A stretch of DNA of 64,000 bases, from contig NZ_BAABIS010000001.1 of NCBI RefSeq assembly GCF_039542905.1, positions 4,278,001 to 4,342,000 of the forward strand. Reading direction: 5' to 3'. A program made the position numbers and the translations under genes. A model generated the notes under the pieces. The model saw only the letters and a list, made by a program, of their open reading frames with translations, made no database searches and was not told the origin of the DNA. Below are positions 35,936 through 43,263 of this stretch, piece by piece. This DNA comes from Kitasatospora terrestris. Lineage in GTDB: Bacteria; Actinomycetota; Actinomycetes; Streptomycetales; Streptomycetaceae. Positions within the stretch are counted from its first letter, which is position 1. Each line of letters starts with the position of its first letter.

Positions 35936-37192
35936 ATGACACAGCCCGCAATGCGGGGCGCGACCGCGATCGCCCCCCTGACAACCGACGACACCGCGGT
36001 GCGTACGCGGCTGGTCGAGGTGGTCGTCCCGGTCCACAACGAGGAGCACACCGTCGAGCGCTGCGTGCGCCGACTGCACGCGTACCTCGGCGAGACCTTC
36101 CCGTACGACTACCGGATCACCATCGCCGACAACGCCTCCGTGGACGGCACCTGGCAGGTCGCCACCGCGCTCGCCGAGGAGATCCCGCAGGTCGGCGCCG
36201 TCCACCTGGACCTCAAGGGCCGCGGCCGGGCGCTGCGCCAGGTCTGGGGCGACAGCGACGCGGACGTGGTCGCCTACATGGACGTCGACCTGTCCACCGG
36301 ACTGGAGGCCTTCCTGCCGCTGGTCGCCCCGCTGCTCTCCGGCCACAGCGACCTGGCCATCGGCAGCCGGCTGCACCGCGGCTCGGCCGTGGTGCGCGGC
36401 CCCAAGCGCGAGTTCATCTCCCGCACCTACAACTTCCTGCTGCGGGCCACCATGGCCGCCAAGTTCTCCGACGCCCAGTGCGGCTTCAAGGCCGGACGCA
36501 CCGACGTGGTCCGCCGACTGCTCGCAGAGGTCGAGGACAACGCCTGGTTCTTCGACACCGAGCTGCTCCTCCTCGCCGAACGCTCCGGCCTGCGCATCCA
36601 CGAGGTGCCGGTCGACTGGGTCGACGACCCGGACAGCCGGGTCGACATCGTCCGCACCGCGCTCGACGACCTCAAGGGCATGGCCCGGGTCGCCCGCCGC
36701 TCGCTCGCCGGCACCGCCCGCGTCGAGGTGCCCGTGGGGGTCCCCCCGGCCGGAGGCTGGGGGAGGGTCGAGCAGGCCCGGCTGCCGCCCGGCCTCGGCT
36801 GGCAGCTCGCCAGCTTCGCGGTGATCGGGACGCTCTCCACCCTGGCGTACGTGCTCCTCTACCTGGGCCTGCGCCAGGTCGTGCCGGCGCTGCTCGCCAA
36901 CGCCTTCGCGCTCGGCGTCACCGCGGTCTTCAACACCGCCGCCAACCGGCGCTTCACCTTCGGCGTCACCGGGCCGCGCGACGCGCTCAAGCACCAGGTG
37001 GAGGGCGGGATCGCCTTCGTCATCGGGCTGGTGCTCAGCAGCGGCGCGATCGCCCTGCTGCACGCCGTGCGGCCCGACGCCGGGCGCGCGGTGGAGCTGG
37101 CCGCGCTGATCGGCGCCAACGCGCTGGCCACCCTGGTGCGCTTCCTGCTGCTGCGGGTCTGGGTGTTCAACCCGCGGCGGGCCCGGAGATAG
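35936..37192 (+). CDS. GT2 glycosyltransferase fused to a GtrA-like membrane domain
   Basis: 418 residues from ATG 35936; ATG 35900 and ATG 35948 are also possible and no ribosome site decides. The N-terminal GT2 domain (about 20-235) contains VEVVVPVHNEEHTVERCVRR, ADNASVDGTW and AYMDVDLSTGL. The C-terminal part (about 285-410) has four helices of the GtrA type with ANAFALGVTAVFNTAANRRFTFG and FLLLRVWVFNP. The combination suggests a polyprenol-phosphate sugar synthase with a built-in flippase-like domain. The linker between the domains contains an inserted palindromic repeat. Confidence 0.88.
   Translation: MTQPAMRGATAIAPLTTDDTAVRTRLVEVVVPVHNEEHTVERCVRRLHAYLGETFPYDYRITIADNASVDGTWQVATALAEEIPQVGAVHLDLKGRGRALRQVWGDSDADVVAYMDVDLSTGLEAFLPLVAPLLSGHSDLAIGSRLHRGSAVVRGPKREFISRTYNFLLRATMAAKFSDAQCGFKAGRTDVVRRLLAEVEDNAWFFDTELLLLAERSGLRIHEVPVDWVDDPDSRVDIVRTALDDLKGMARVARRSLAGTARVEVPVGVPPAGGWGRVEQARLPPGLGWQLASFAVIGTLSTLAYVLLYLGLRQVVPALLANAFALGVTAVFNTAANRRFTFGVTGPRDALKHQVEGGIAFVIGLVLSSGAIALLHAVRPDAGRAVELAALIGANALATLVRFLLLRVWVFNPRRARR
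36731..36768. repeat. GGGGG/CCCCC palindromic repeat inside the coding sequence
   Basis: A GC-rich element with GGGGGTCCCCC at 36735-36745 and TCCCCC...GGGGGA arms (36741-36746, 36759-36764) lies between the GT2 and GtrA domains. It is translated as VGVPPAGGWGR. Very similar GGGGG-CCCCC palindromes recur between genes in streptomycetes, and a shorter hairpin of this kind is at 55977-55992. Its in-frame, multiple-of-three presence suggests insertion into a tolerant linker. Confidence 0.6.
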
Positions 37193-37220
37193 GCCCCGTC
37201 CCCTCCTCCGCACGGACTCC

Positions 37221-37258
37221 GGTGGCCCGCTCCCCGCCCCCTCCGGGAGCGGGCCACC
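37221..37258. terminator. Bidirectional terminator between GT2-GtrA and paaN
   Basis: Perfect 14-bp stem (37221-37234 with 37245-37258) and a 10-nt loop, between two convergent genes. Confidence 0.85.
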
Positions 37259-37277
37259 GGTCCTACGGGCGTCCGCG

Positions 37278-38978
37278 TCAGACGTGGCGGCGGATCTCCA
37301 CCGTGCGGAAGCGGTTCGCGACGAACGCGCCGTCGCAGTAGGCCGAGTTGGCCGCCGGGTTGGCGCCGGTGCCGTGCAGGTCGGAGAAGGCGGCCGTCTG
37401 GTTGACGAACACCCCGCCGGTCAGGTTCAGCGACAGCGACACGCCCGCGTCCAGGCAGGCCGCGACCATCGCCGCCTCCACCGCGTCGTCCACGGTGTAG
37501 CCGCCCGCCGTCATCGCACCCTGCTCGCTCACCGTCCGGCGCAGCAGCTCCACGGCGGCCTCGGTGGACTCCACCGCCACCGCGAACGCCACCGGGCCGA
37601 AGCACTCGCCGAGGAACGCCGTCCGGTCGTCCGGCTTGTCCGCGTCCACCTTCACCAGCGCGGGCGTGCGGATCGTCGCCGCCGGGAACTCCGGCGACTC
37701 CACCACCCGCGGCGCCAGCGCCAGCTCGCCGAACTCGCCGCCCGCCGCGGCCACGCTGCGCTGCAGCACACCCGGGTTGACCACGGCGCCCAGGATCTGC
37801 GCCGCCCGGGCGTCGTCGCCCAGCAGCCCCGAGATCGCGCCGGCCAGGTCGGCGACCACCTCGTCGTACGACTTGGAGCCCTCGTCGGTCCGGATGCCGG
37901 TGCGCGGGACCAGCAGGTTCTGCGGGGTGGTGCACATCTGGCCGCTGTACAGGCTCAGCGCGAACGCCAGGTTGTTCAGCATGCCGCGGTAGTTGTCGGT
38001 GGAGTCGATCACCACCGTGTTCACACCGGCCTTCTCGGTGTACACCTGGGCCTGGCGGGCGTTGTCCTCCAGCCAGTCGCCGAACCCGGTCGAACCGGTG
38101 TAGTCGATCAGCTTCACCTCCGGGCGGACCGCGAGGGTCGCCGCGACCGTGCCGCCCTCGTGCTCGGCCGCCAGGCAGACCAGGTTCGGGTCGAAGCCCG
38201 CCTCGGCCAGCACCTCACGGGCGATCCGCACCGTCAGCGCCAGCGGGAGCACCGCCCGCGGGTGCGGCTTCACCAGCACGCCGTTGCCGGTCGCCAGCGA
38301 GGCGAACAGGCCCGGGTAGCCGTTCCAGGTCGGGAAGGTGTTGCAGCCGATCAGCAGCGCCGTGCCGCGCGGCACCACGGTGAACTCCTTCACCATGGAC
38401 AGCGGGTCGCGCTTGCCCTGCGGCTTCGTCCAGCCCGCGCTCTGCGGCAGCCTGGTCTGCTCGCGGAACGCGTACGCCACCGCCTCCAGGCCGCGGTCCT
38501 GCGCGTGCGGGCCGCCCGCCTGGAACGCCATGCCGTACGCCTGGCCGGTGGTGTGCATCACCGCGTGCGCGAACTCGTGCGAGCGGGCGTTGATCCGGCC
38601 CAGGATCTCCAGGCAGACCGCCGCGCGGGCCGCCGGCCCGGCCGCCGCCCACGCCGGGCGGGCCGCCTCCAGCGCGGCGAACAGCGCGTCCGTCTCCGCG
38701 TGCGGGTAGCTCACCCCCAGCTCGATGCCGAACGGCGACGCCTCCCCGGCGACCAGGTCGCCGTCGCCCGGCTGGCCCTCGATCGGGAAGACCTGGCCCA
38801 GCAGCGCCTCGAACGCCGCCTTGCCGTCCGCGGGGCCGGTCTCGCCGTACGCCTTCGCGATCTCCGGGTACGGCGACCAGTAGTCGCGGCTGTCGATCGC
38901 GGCCAGCGCGCGATCGAGGGTCTCCTGATGGCGGTCGATCAGTACGGCGACCGACGGGGTGGGGGTCGCAGCAGCCAT
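37278..38978 (-). CDS. paaN: PaaN-type ring-opening aldehyde dehydrogenase
   Basis: 566 residues from ATG 38978. Aldehyde dehydrogenase fold with VPRGTALLIGCNTFPTWNGY, LVKPHPRAVLP, DYTGSTGFGDWLE and catalytic Cys in YSGQMCTTPQNLL; the C-terminal AFSDLHGTGANPAANSAYCD is characteristic of PaaN. It lacks the hydratase domain of the enterobacterial PaaZ. The role would be oxidation of the ring-opened semialdehyde in phenylacetate breakdown. The rest of the paa pathway is not in the window. A 14-bp palindrome 46 bp upstream is a probable operator. Confidence 0.88.
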   Translation of the reverse strand: MAAATPTPSVAVLIDRHQETLDRALAAIDSRDYWSPYPEIAKAYGETGPADGKAAFEALLGQVFPIEGQPGDGDLVAGEASPFGIELGVSYPHAETDALFAALEAARPAWAAAGPAARAAVCLEILGRINARSHEFAHAVMHTTGQAYGMAFQAGGPHAQDRGLEAVAYAFREQTRLPQSAGWTKPQGKRDPLSMVKEFTVVPRGTALLIGCNTFPTWNGYPGLFASLATGNGVLVKPHPRAVLPLALTVRIAREVLAEAGFDPNLVCLAAEHEGGTVAATLAVRPEVKLIDYTGSTGFGDWLEDNARQAQVYTEKAGVNTVVIDSTDNYRGMLNNLAFALSLYSGQMCTTPQNLLVPRTGIRTDEGSKSYDEVVADLAGAISGLLGDDARAAQILGAVVNPGVLQRSVAAAGGEFGELALAPRVVESPEFPAATIRTPALVKVDADKPDDRTAFLGECFGPVAFAVAVESTEAAVELLRRTVSEQGAMTAGGYTVDDAVEAAMVAACLDAGVSLSLNLTGGVFVNQTAAFSDLHGTGANPAANSAYCDGAFVANRFRTVEIRRHV

Positions 38979-39024
38979 GGTGCGCTCCTCATAGGGGCGG
39001 CGGACGGTTCCGCTCCTCAGCGTA

Positions 39025-39038
39025 ACCGAACGATCGGT
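39025..39038. promoter_or_regulatory. Palindrome ACCGAACGATCGGT upstream of paaN
   Basis: Matches the core ACCG-NN-CG-NN-CGGT that I recall for TetR-type PaaR regulators of phenylacetate genes in actinobacteria. A 13/14 identical site lies upstream of bkdA at 46855-46868. It sits 46 bp before the paaN start codon. Confidence 0.65.
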
Positions 39039-39150
39039 CGGGGCGAAGACCCCGCCCGGTGATCGTCCGCGCGGCTCTGCAACGATCTGACCTCAGCCCG
39101 CGTCCGTACGGGCGACGGGGAGTGGCGGGGATCTCGGGGGAGGTCTGGAT

Positions 39151-39738
39151 TTGTCGATCGAACTTCCGGACGAACTGGTCTGGGTGATGAACCTCATCGG
39201 GCTCAACTGGCCCGACGTGGACGAGGACGAACTGCGCGAATGGGCCTCCCACGTAAGGGAGTTCGCTGCCGGACTGCAGGACGCGCAGGACGGCACACAC
39301 GGCATGGTGCAGGGCCTCGGCGGGGCTTACCAGGGCGCCTCCTACGAGGCCCTGGTCGAACGCTGGGGGCGTGCCTCCACGGAGCACATGACGGTGCTCC
39401 TGGACTGCTGCGAAGTGCTGGCCGCCGGCCTGGAGGTCGCCGCCGTCGGCATCGTCGCCGCCAAGGGCGCGGTGATCGCCGAGCTGGTCGCCATGGTCGC
39501 CGAGTTCGCCGCCGAACAGGCCGCCGCGGTCGCCACCCTCGGCCTCGCCGAGGCCGCCAACGTCCTCATCATCGAGGCCGGGAAGCGGGTGGTGAACGCC
39601 ATCCTCGACCAGATCGAGCAGGAGATCATCGGCCGGCTGGTCTCGCTGGCGATCGAACCCTTCCAGGAAGAGATCTCCCGGGCCGTCTCCGGCCTGGTCT
39701 TCGAAGGCGTCGAGGCGGCACTCGGAAGAGCGGCATGA
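39151..39738 (+). CDS. WXG100-like export-domain protein
   Basis: 195 residues from a TTG start at 39151, supported by GGGGGAGG 7 bp upstream. Begins MSIELPDELVWVMNLIGLNWP; helical throughout, with YQGASYEALVERWGRAS and a hydrophobic Ala/Val-rich middle (about residues 85-130). This is the N-terminal module of many actinobacterial polymorphic toxins exported by type VII-like systems, here encoded as a separate protein. The next reading frame starts in its stop codon (ATGA) and is broken. No secretion apparatus is nearby. Confidence 0.65.
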   Translation: MSIELPDELVWVMNLIGLNWPDVDEDELREWASHVREFAAGLQDAQDGTHGMVQGLGGAYQGASYEALVERWGRASTEHMTVLLDCCEVLAAGLEVAAVGIVAAKGAVIAELVAMVAEFAAEQAAAVATLGLAEAANVLIIEAGKRVVNAILDQIEQEIIGRLVSLAIEPFQEEISRAVSGLVFEGVEAALGRAA

Positions 39739-40117
39739 GCGGTGGATTCCAGGCGGACCCGAACGGGCTCGACGAGGCGGCCAGGAAGGCGCACGAGCAC
39801 GCGGACCGGGTCGACGAACGCGCCCGGAACCTCGGGTCCCGCACCCGGGAGCGATAGATCACCCGGAAGAACATCGACGATGCCGAGGAGTCGATCCGCA
39901 AGCAGCTCAAGCGGGACCACCGGGCCCGCGAGGCCGGGGTCGAAGTCAAGGTCGGCGAACAGGTGCTCGGCGAGCACGGCCTGCGCGAGCAGTACCACAA
40001 GCGGATCGGCACCCGCGTCAACGGCCTGCGCAAGCAGGGCCACGGACCCCAGCGCCACCTCGACCCCAGTGACGACATGCTCAAGGCTTCGACGCGATGC
40101 CGATCGCGCCGAACTGA
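39735..40117 (+). pseudogene. Disrupted toxin-type partner gene (in-frame stop plus frameshift)
   Basis: Begins ATG 39735 overlapping the WXG-like stop; reads MSGGFQADPNGLDEAARKAH and stops at TAG 39855-39857 after 40 residues. The same frame then continues with coding-like sequence: KNIDDAEESIRKQLKRDHRA, REAGVEVKVGEQVLGEHGL, and GPQRHLDPSDDMLKA to about 40088. A one-base shift there gives FDAMPIAPN and TGA 40115-40117. After it, a frame reading STPTGDEERLRQFRSRPFG with no proper start runs into the next gene and may be an immunity-gene remnant. The toxin-locus interpretation is inference. Confidence 0.6.
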
Positions 40118-40202
40118 GCACCCCGACGGGGGACGAGGAGCGGCTGCGACAGTTCCGGTCGCGGCCGTTCGGCCCGTCCGGGACGAGGGACACCGGTGCC
40201 CG

Positions 40203-41456
40203 TTACGGGATGCCGAGCTCGAAGAGGACGTAGCCGGCGTACCAGCCGGAGGCTGCGGCGGTGAGGCCGAGGACGACGGCGAGGGAGGGGAGGGAGAGGC
40301 GCTTGAGGGCGACGGCGATCGGGACGAAGAGGGGGAAGCAGGGGAGCAGGTAGCGGGAGGTGTTGCCGAAGATCTGCTGGCTGCCGAGCACCAGGACGAC
40401 GGTGACCAGGGTGTAGACGAGCAGGAAGACCGGCGGGCGCAGCCGGACCAGCAGGAAGATCAGCACCGGCAGCGAGAAGACCAGCAGCACGCCGATCAGG
40501 TCCTCGGTGGGGTAGCCGAAGACGTAGTCGTGGTGGCCGAGCAGGACGCCGCGCAGCACCTTGCCGGTGTGGGCGCCCCAGTCGAAGAAGTGCAGCCAGC
40601 CACCGCGCTGGAGCTCGAAGTAGGAGGTCCAGCTGCCCATCCGCCAGCTGGCCCAGGCGATGTAGCCGGCCAGGCCGATCGGGGCGATCAGCACGGCGGC
40701 GACCGGGCCGACGACGCCGTCGCGGCGGCGATACAGGGCGATCAGGGCGGCCACGCCGAGGGCGGCGATCAGGGCGGCGGAGGTTGGGCGGTTGAGGCCC
40801 GCGACGAAGGCGGTGACACCGGCCGGGAGCCAGCTGCCGCACATGACGAACCAGCAGGTCCAGGCGGCGAGGGCGACGAAGAGGGAGTCCGAGTAGACCG
40901 CCCATTCGGCGCCGGAGCCGGGGAACAGGCCCCAGACGCCGGCGGCGATCACGCCGGCCCGGCGGCCGGTCAGCTTGGCGGTCACCGCGTAGATGCCGGC
41001 CGCCGCGGCGAACGAGGCGAGGACGGAGACCAGCATGCCCGCGCCGTACGGGCCGAGCCCGGTGACGGTGGAGACCAGCCGCATCAGGCCGGGGTAGAGC
41101 GGGAAGAAGGCGACCGAGTTCTGCTCGTACGCCCACGGGCCGCTGGTGAGGGGGACCAGCGCCGGGTGGTAGCCCTCGACGGCGACCCGCTGGTACCACC
41201 AGCCGTCCCAGCCGCCGAGCACGTCCCAGGTGTGGGTGCCGCCGCCGAACCGCGGGTTCTTGGTGAGGTACTCGCCGGACCAGCCGAGCAGCGCCATGAA
41301 GGCGGTGAAGCCGATCAGCTTGACGGCCCCGTACACGGCGAGGGACGGCCCGTACTCGCGCCCGCTGCGGCGGGCCCACTGCCGGAAGGTCTCGGGTGCG
41401 GGGCGCTCCGGGGGCTCCGCGTGGTCGACCGTCTCGGGGAGTGCGCCGGTGGACAT
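40203..41456 (-). CDS. Polytopic mannosyltransferase-like protein (PIG-V/GT-C type)
   Basis: 417 residues from ATG 41456 (MSTGALPETVDHAE), with GGAGGGGACC upstream. About ten membrane helices with loops GGWDGWWYQRVAVEGYHPAL and NSVAFFPLYPGLMRLV, the acidic first-loop and FFPLYP motifs of GT-C enzymes that use lipid-linked sugars. Divergent from a dolichol-phosphate-mannose-synthase-like GT2 gene 120 bp away, which could supply the donor. The exact acceptor is unknown. Confidence 0.85.
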   Translation of the reverse strand: MSTGALPETVDHAEPPERPAPETFRQWARRSGREYGPSLAVYGAVKLIGFTAFMALLGWSGEYLTKNPRFGGGTHTWDVLGGWDGWWYQRVAVEGYHPALVPLTSGPWAYEQNSVAFFPLYPGLMRLVSTVTGLGPYGAGMLVSVLASFAAAAGIYAVTAKLTGRRAGVIAAGVWGLFPGSGAEWAVYSDSLFVALAAWTCWFVMCGSWLPAGVTAFVAGLNRPTSAALIAALGVAALIALYRRRDGVVGPVAAVLIAPIGLAGYIAWASWRMGSWTSYFELQRGGWLHFFDWGAHTGKVLRGVLLGHHDYVFGYPTEDLIGVLLVFSLPVLIFLLVRLRPPVFLLVYTLVTVVLVLGSQQIFGNTSRYLLPCFPLFVPIAVALKRLSLPSLAVVLGLTAAASGWYAGYVLFELGIP

Positions 41457-41576
41457 CTGGTCCCCTCCTGCTCGGCGTGTCCGGGTGAGCCTACGGCACG
41501 GGTCACTGGTCTGTACCTGCCGGAGCGTCGGATCGGTAGGATCCGAGCACCGTACGACGACCCGCGGGGGCACCTG

Positions 41577-42542
41577 ATGAGTTCAGCGGCACGCACCGGG
41601 ATCACGCTCTCCGTGGTCGTCCCGATGTTCAACGAGCAGGACGCGCTGGCGGCGCTGGTCGCCCGGCTGCGTCCGGCGCTCGACGGGATCGGCGAACCGT
41701 ACGAGGTGGTCGCGGTCGACGACGGCTCCACCGACAAGACCCCGGAGCTGCTGCACGACCTGCGGGCCGGCTGGCCCGAGCTGCGGATGGTCCGGCTGCG
41801 GCGCAACTGCGGGCACCAGGCGGCGCTGACCGCCGGGCTGGAGCTGGCCGTCGGCGCGTACGTGGCCAGCATCGACGCCGACCTGCAGGACCCGCCGGAG
41901 AAGGTCGCCGAGATGCTGGCGCTGGCCCGCGCCGAGCGGCTGGACATCGTGTACGGCGTCCGCGAGGACCGTTCCACCGACAGCGGCTTCAAGCGGCGCA
42001 CCGCCGGCGCCTACTACTGGCTGATCCGTCGCCTGGTCGGCCGTCAGGTGCCCGCGCAGGCCGGCGACTTCCGGCTGCTCAGCCGGGAGGCGGTGGAGGC
42101 GCTGCGGGAGCTGCCCGAGCAGCACCGGGTCTACCGGCTGCTGGTGCCGTGGCTGGGCTTCCCCAGCGGTGAGGTGCGCTACGTCCGGGAGGAGCGGGTC
42201 GCCGGGCGGACCAAGTACCCGGTCGGCAAGATGGTGCGGCTCGCCCTGGACAGCGTCACCGGCTTCTCGGCCGCCCCGCTGCGGGTGGCGACCTGGCTGG
42301 GCGTGCTCTCGTTCCTGACCTGCCTGCTGCTGGTGGTCTTCAGCCTGAGCGTCTACCTGGCCGGGATGACCGTCCCCGGCTGGACCTCGCTCTTCGTCGG
42401 CGTGCTGTTCATCGGCGCGGTGCAGCTGGTCTGCGTCGGGCTGCTGGGCGAGTACGTCGCGCGGATCTACACCGCGGTCCAGCGGCGGCCCGCCTACTTC
42501 GTCGCCGAGGACACCGGGACGGACCCCACCGCCCAGCGCTGA
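41577..42542 (+). CDS. GT2 polyprenol-phosphate glycosyltransferase (GtrB/DPM-like)
   Basis: 321 residues from ATG 41577. GT2 domain with LSVVVPMFNEQDALAALVAR, AVDDGSTDKTPELL, acidic site SIDADLQDPPEKV and a juxtamembrane part with QAGDFRLLSREAVEAL. Two C-terminal helices (about 235-260 and 270-295) as in GtrB/ArnC/YfdH proteins. It would transfer a sugar from a nucleotide donor to polyprenol phosphate for use by a GT-C enzyme such as the divergent neighbour. Confidence 0.9.
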   Translation: MSSAARTGITLSVVVPMFNEQDALAALVARLRPALDGIGEPYEVVAVDDGSTDKTPELLHDLRAGWPELRMVRLRRNCGHQAALTAGLELAVGAYVASIDADLQDPPEKVAEMLALARAERLDIVYGVREDRSTDSGFKRRTAGAYYWLIRRLVGRQVPAQAGDFRLLSREAVEALRELPEQHRVYRLLVPWLGFPSGEVRYVREERVAGRTKYPVGKMVRLALDSVTGFSAAPLRVATWLGVLSFLTCLLLVVFSLSVYLAGMTVPGWTSLFVGVLFIGAVQLVCVGLLGEYVARIYTAVQRRPAYFVAEDTGTDPTAQR

Positions 42543-42579
42543 CCCGGTCTGCCGCGGGTGATCGCCGACGGGGATACTC

Positions 42580-43170
42580 ATGACCATGGCCGAGAACACC
42601 ACGCGCACCGCCTACACCGTCGAGTCCCTGCTCGCCGTCACGGTCGAGGTCTTCAACGAGCGCGGGTACGACGGCACCTCGATGGAGGACCTGTCGAAGG
42701 CCGCGGGGATCTCCAAGTCCTCCATCTACCACCACGTGCGCGGCAAGGAGGAACTGCTGCGGCTCGCGGTCGGCCGGGCCCTGGACGCGCTGTTCGCGAT
42801 CCTCGACGAGGCGGAAGCGACGACCGGCGAGCCGGTGGACCGGCTGGAGCACGTGGTGCGGCGCACCACCGAGGTGCTGCTCGCGGAGCTGCCGTACGTC
42901 ACCCTGCTGCTGCGGGTGCGCGGGAACACCACCACCGAGCAGTGGGCGCTGGAGCGGCGCCGGGACTTCGACCACCGGGTCGCCGAGCTGGTGCGCGACG
43001 CGGTCACCGAGGGCCAGCTGCGCGCCGACGTGGAGCCCCGGCTGGCCACCCGGCTGCTCTTCGGCATGATCAACTCGATCGTCGAGTGGTACCGCCCGGG
43101 CAGCAAGGCCCCGGACGGGGTGGCCGACGCCGTGGTGCACCTGGCCTTCGACGGCCTGCGGGCGCGCTGA
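42580..43170 (+). CDS. TetR-family transcriptional regulator
   Basis: 196 residues from ATG 42580; ATG 42586 is also possible. The N-terminal helix-turn-helix includes VFNERGYDGTSMEDLSKAAG and SKSSIYHHVRGKEELLRLA; the C-terminal ligand domain is TetR_C-like. It lies between two transcription units (paaN and bkdABC) that carry almost the same upstream palindrome, so it is a candidate regulator of both, comparable to PaaR. That link is an inference. No copy of the palindrome is seen in its own short upstream region. Confidence 0.9.
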   Translation: MTMAENTTRTAYTVESLLAVTVEVFNERGYDGTSMEDLSKAAGISKSSIYHHVRGKEELLRLAVGRALDALFAILDEAEATTGEPVDRLEHVVRRTTEVLLAELPYVTLLLRVRGNTTTEQWALERRRDFDHRVAELVRDAVTEGQLRADVEPRLATRLLFGMINSIVEWYRPGSKAPDGVADAVVHLAFDGLRAR

Positions 43171-43263
43171 CGCCGGGGGCGGACCCGGGGACCGGGCGTC
43201 CTGGCGCCCTGATACCTTCCCCTCGATCCGTTGTCGGTCGCACAGGGAAGATCGGACGACCCG

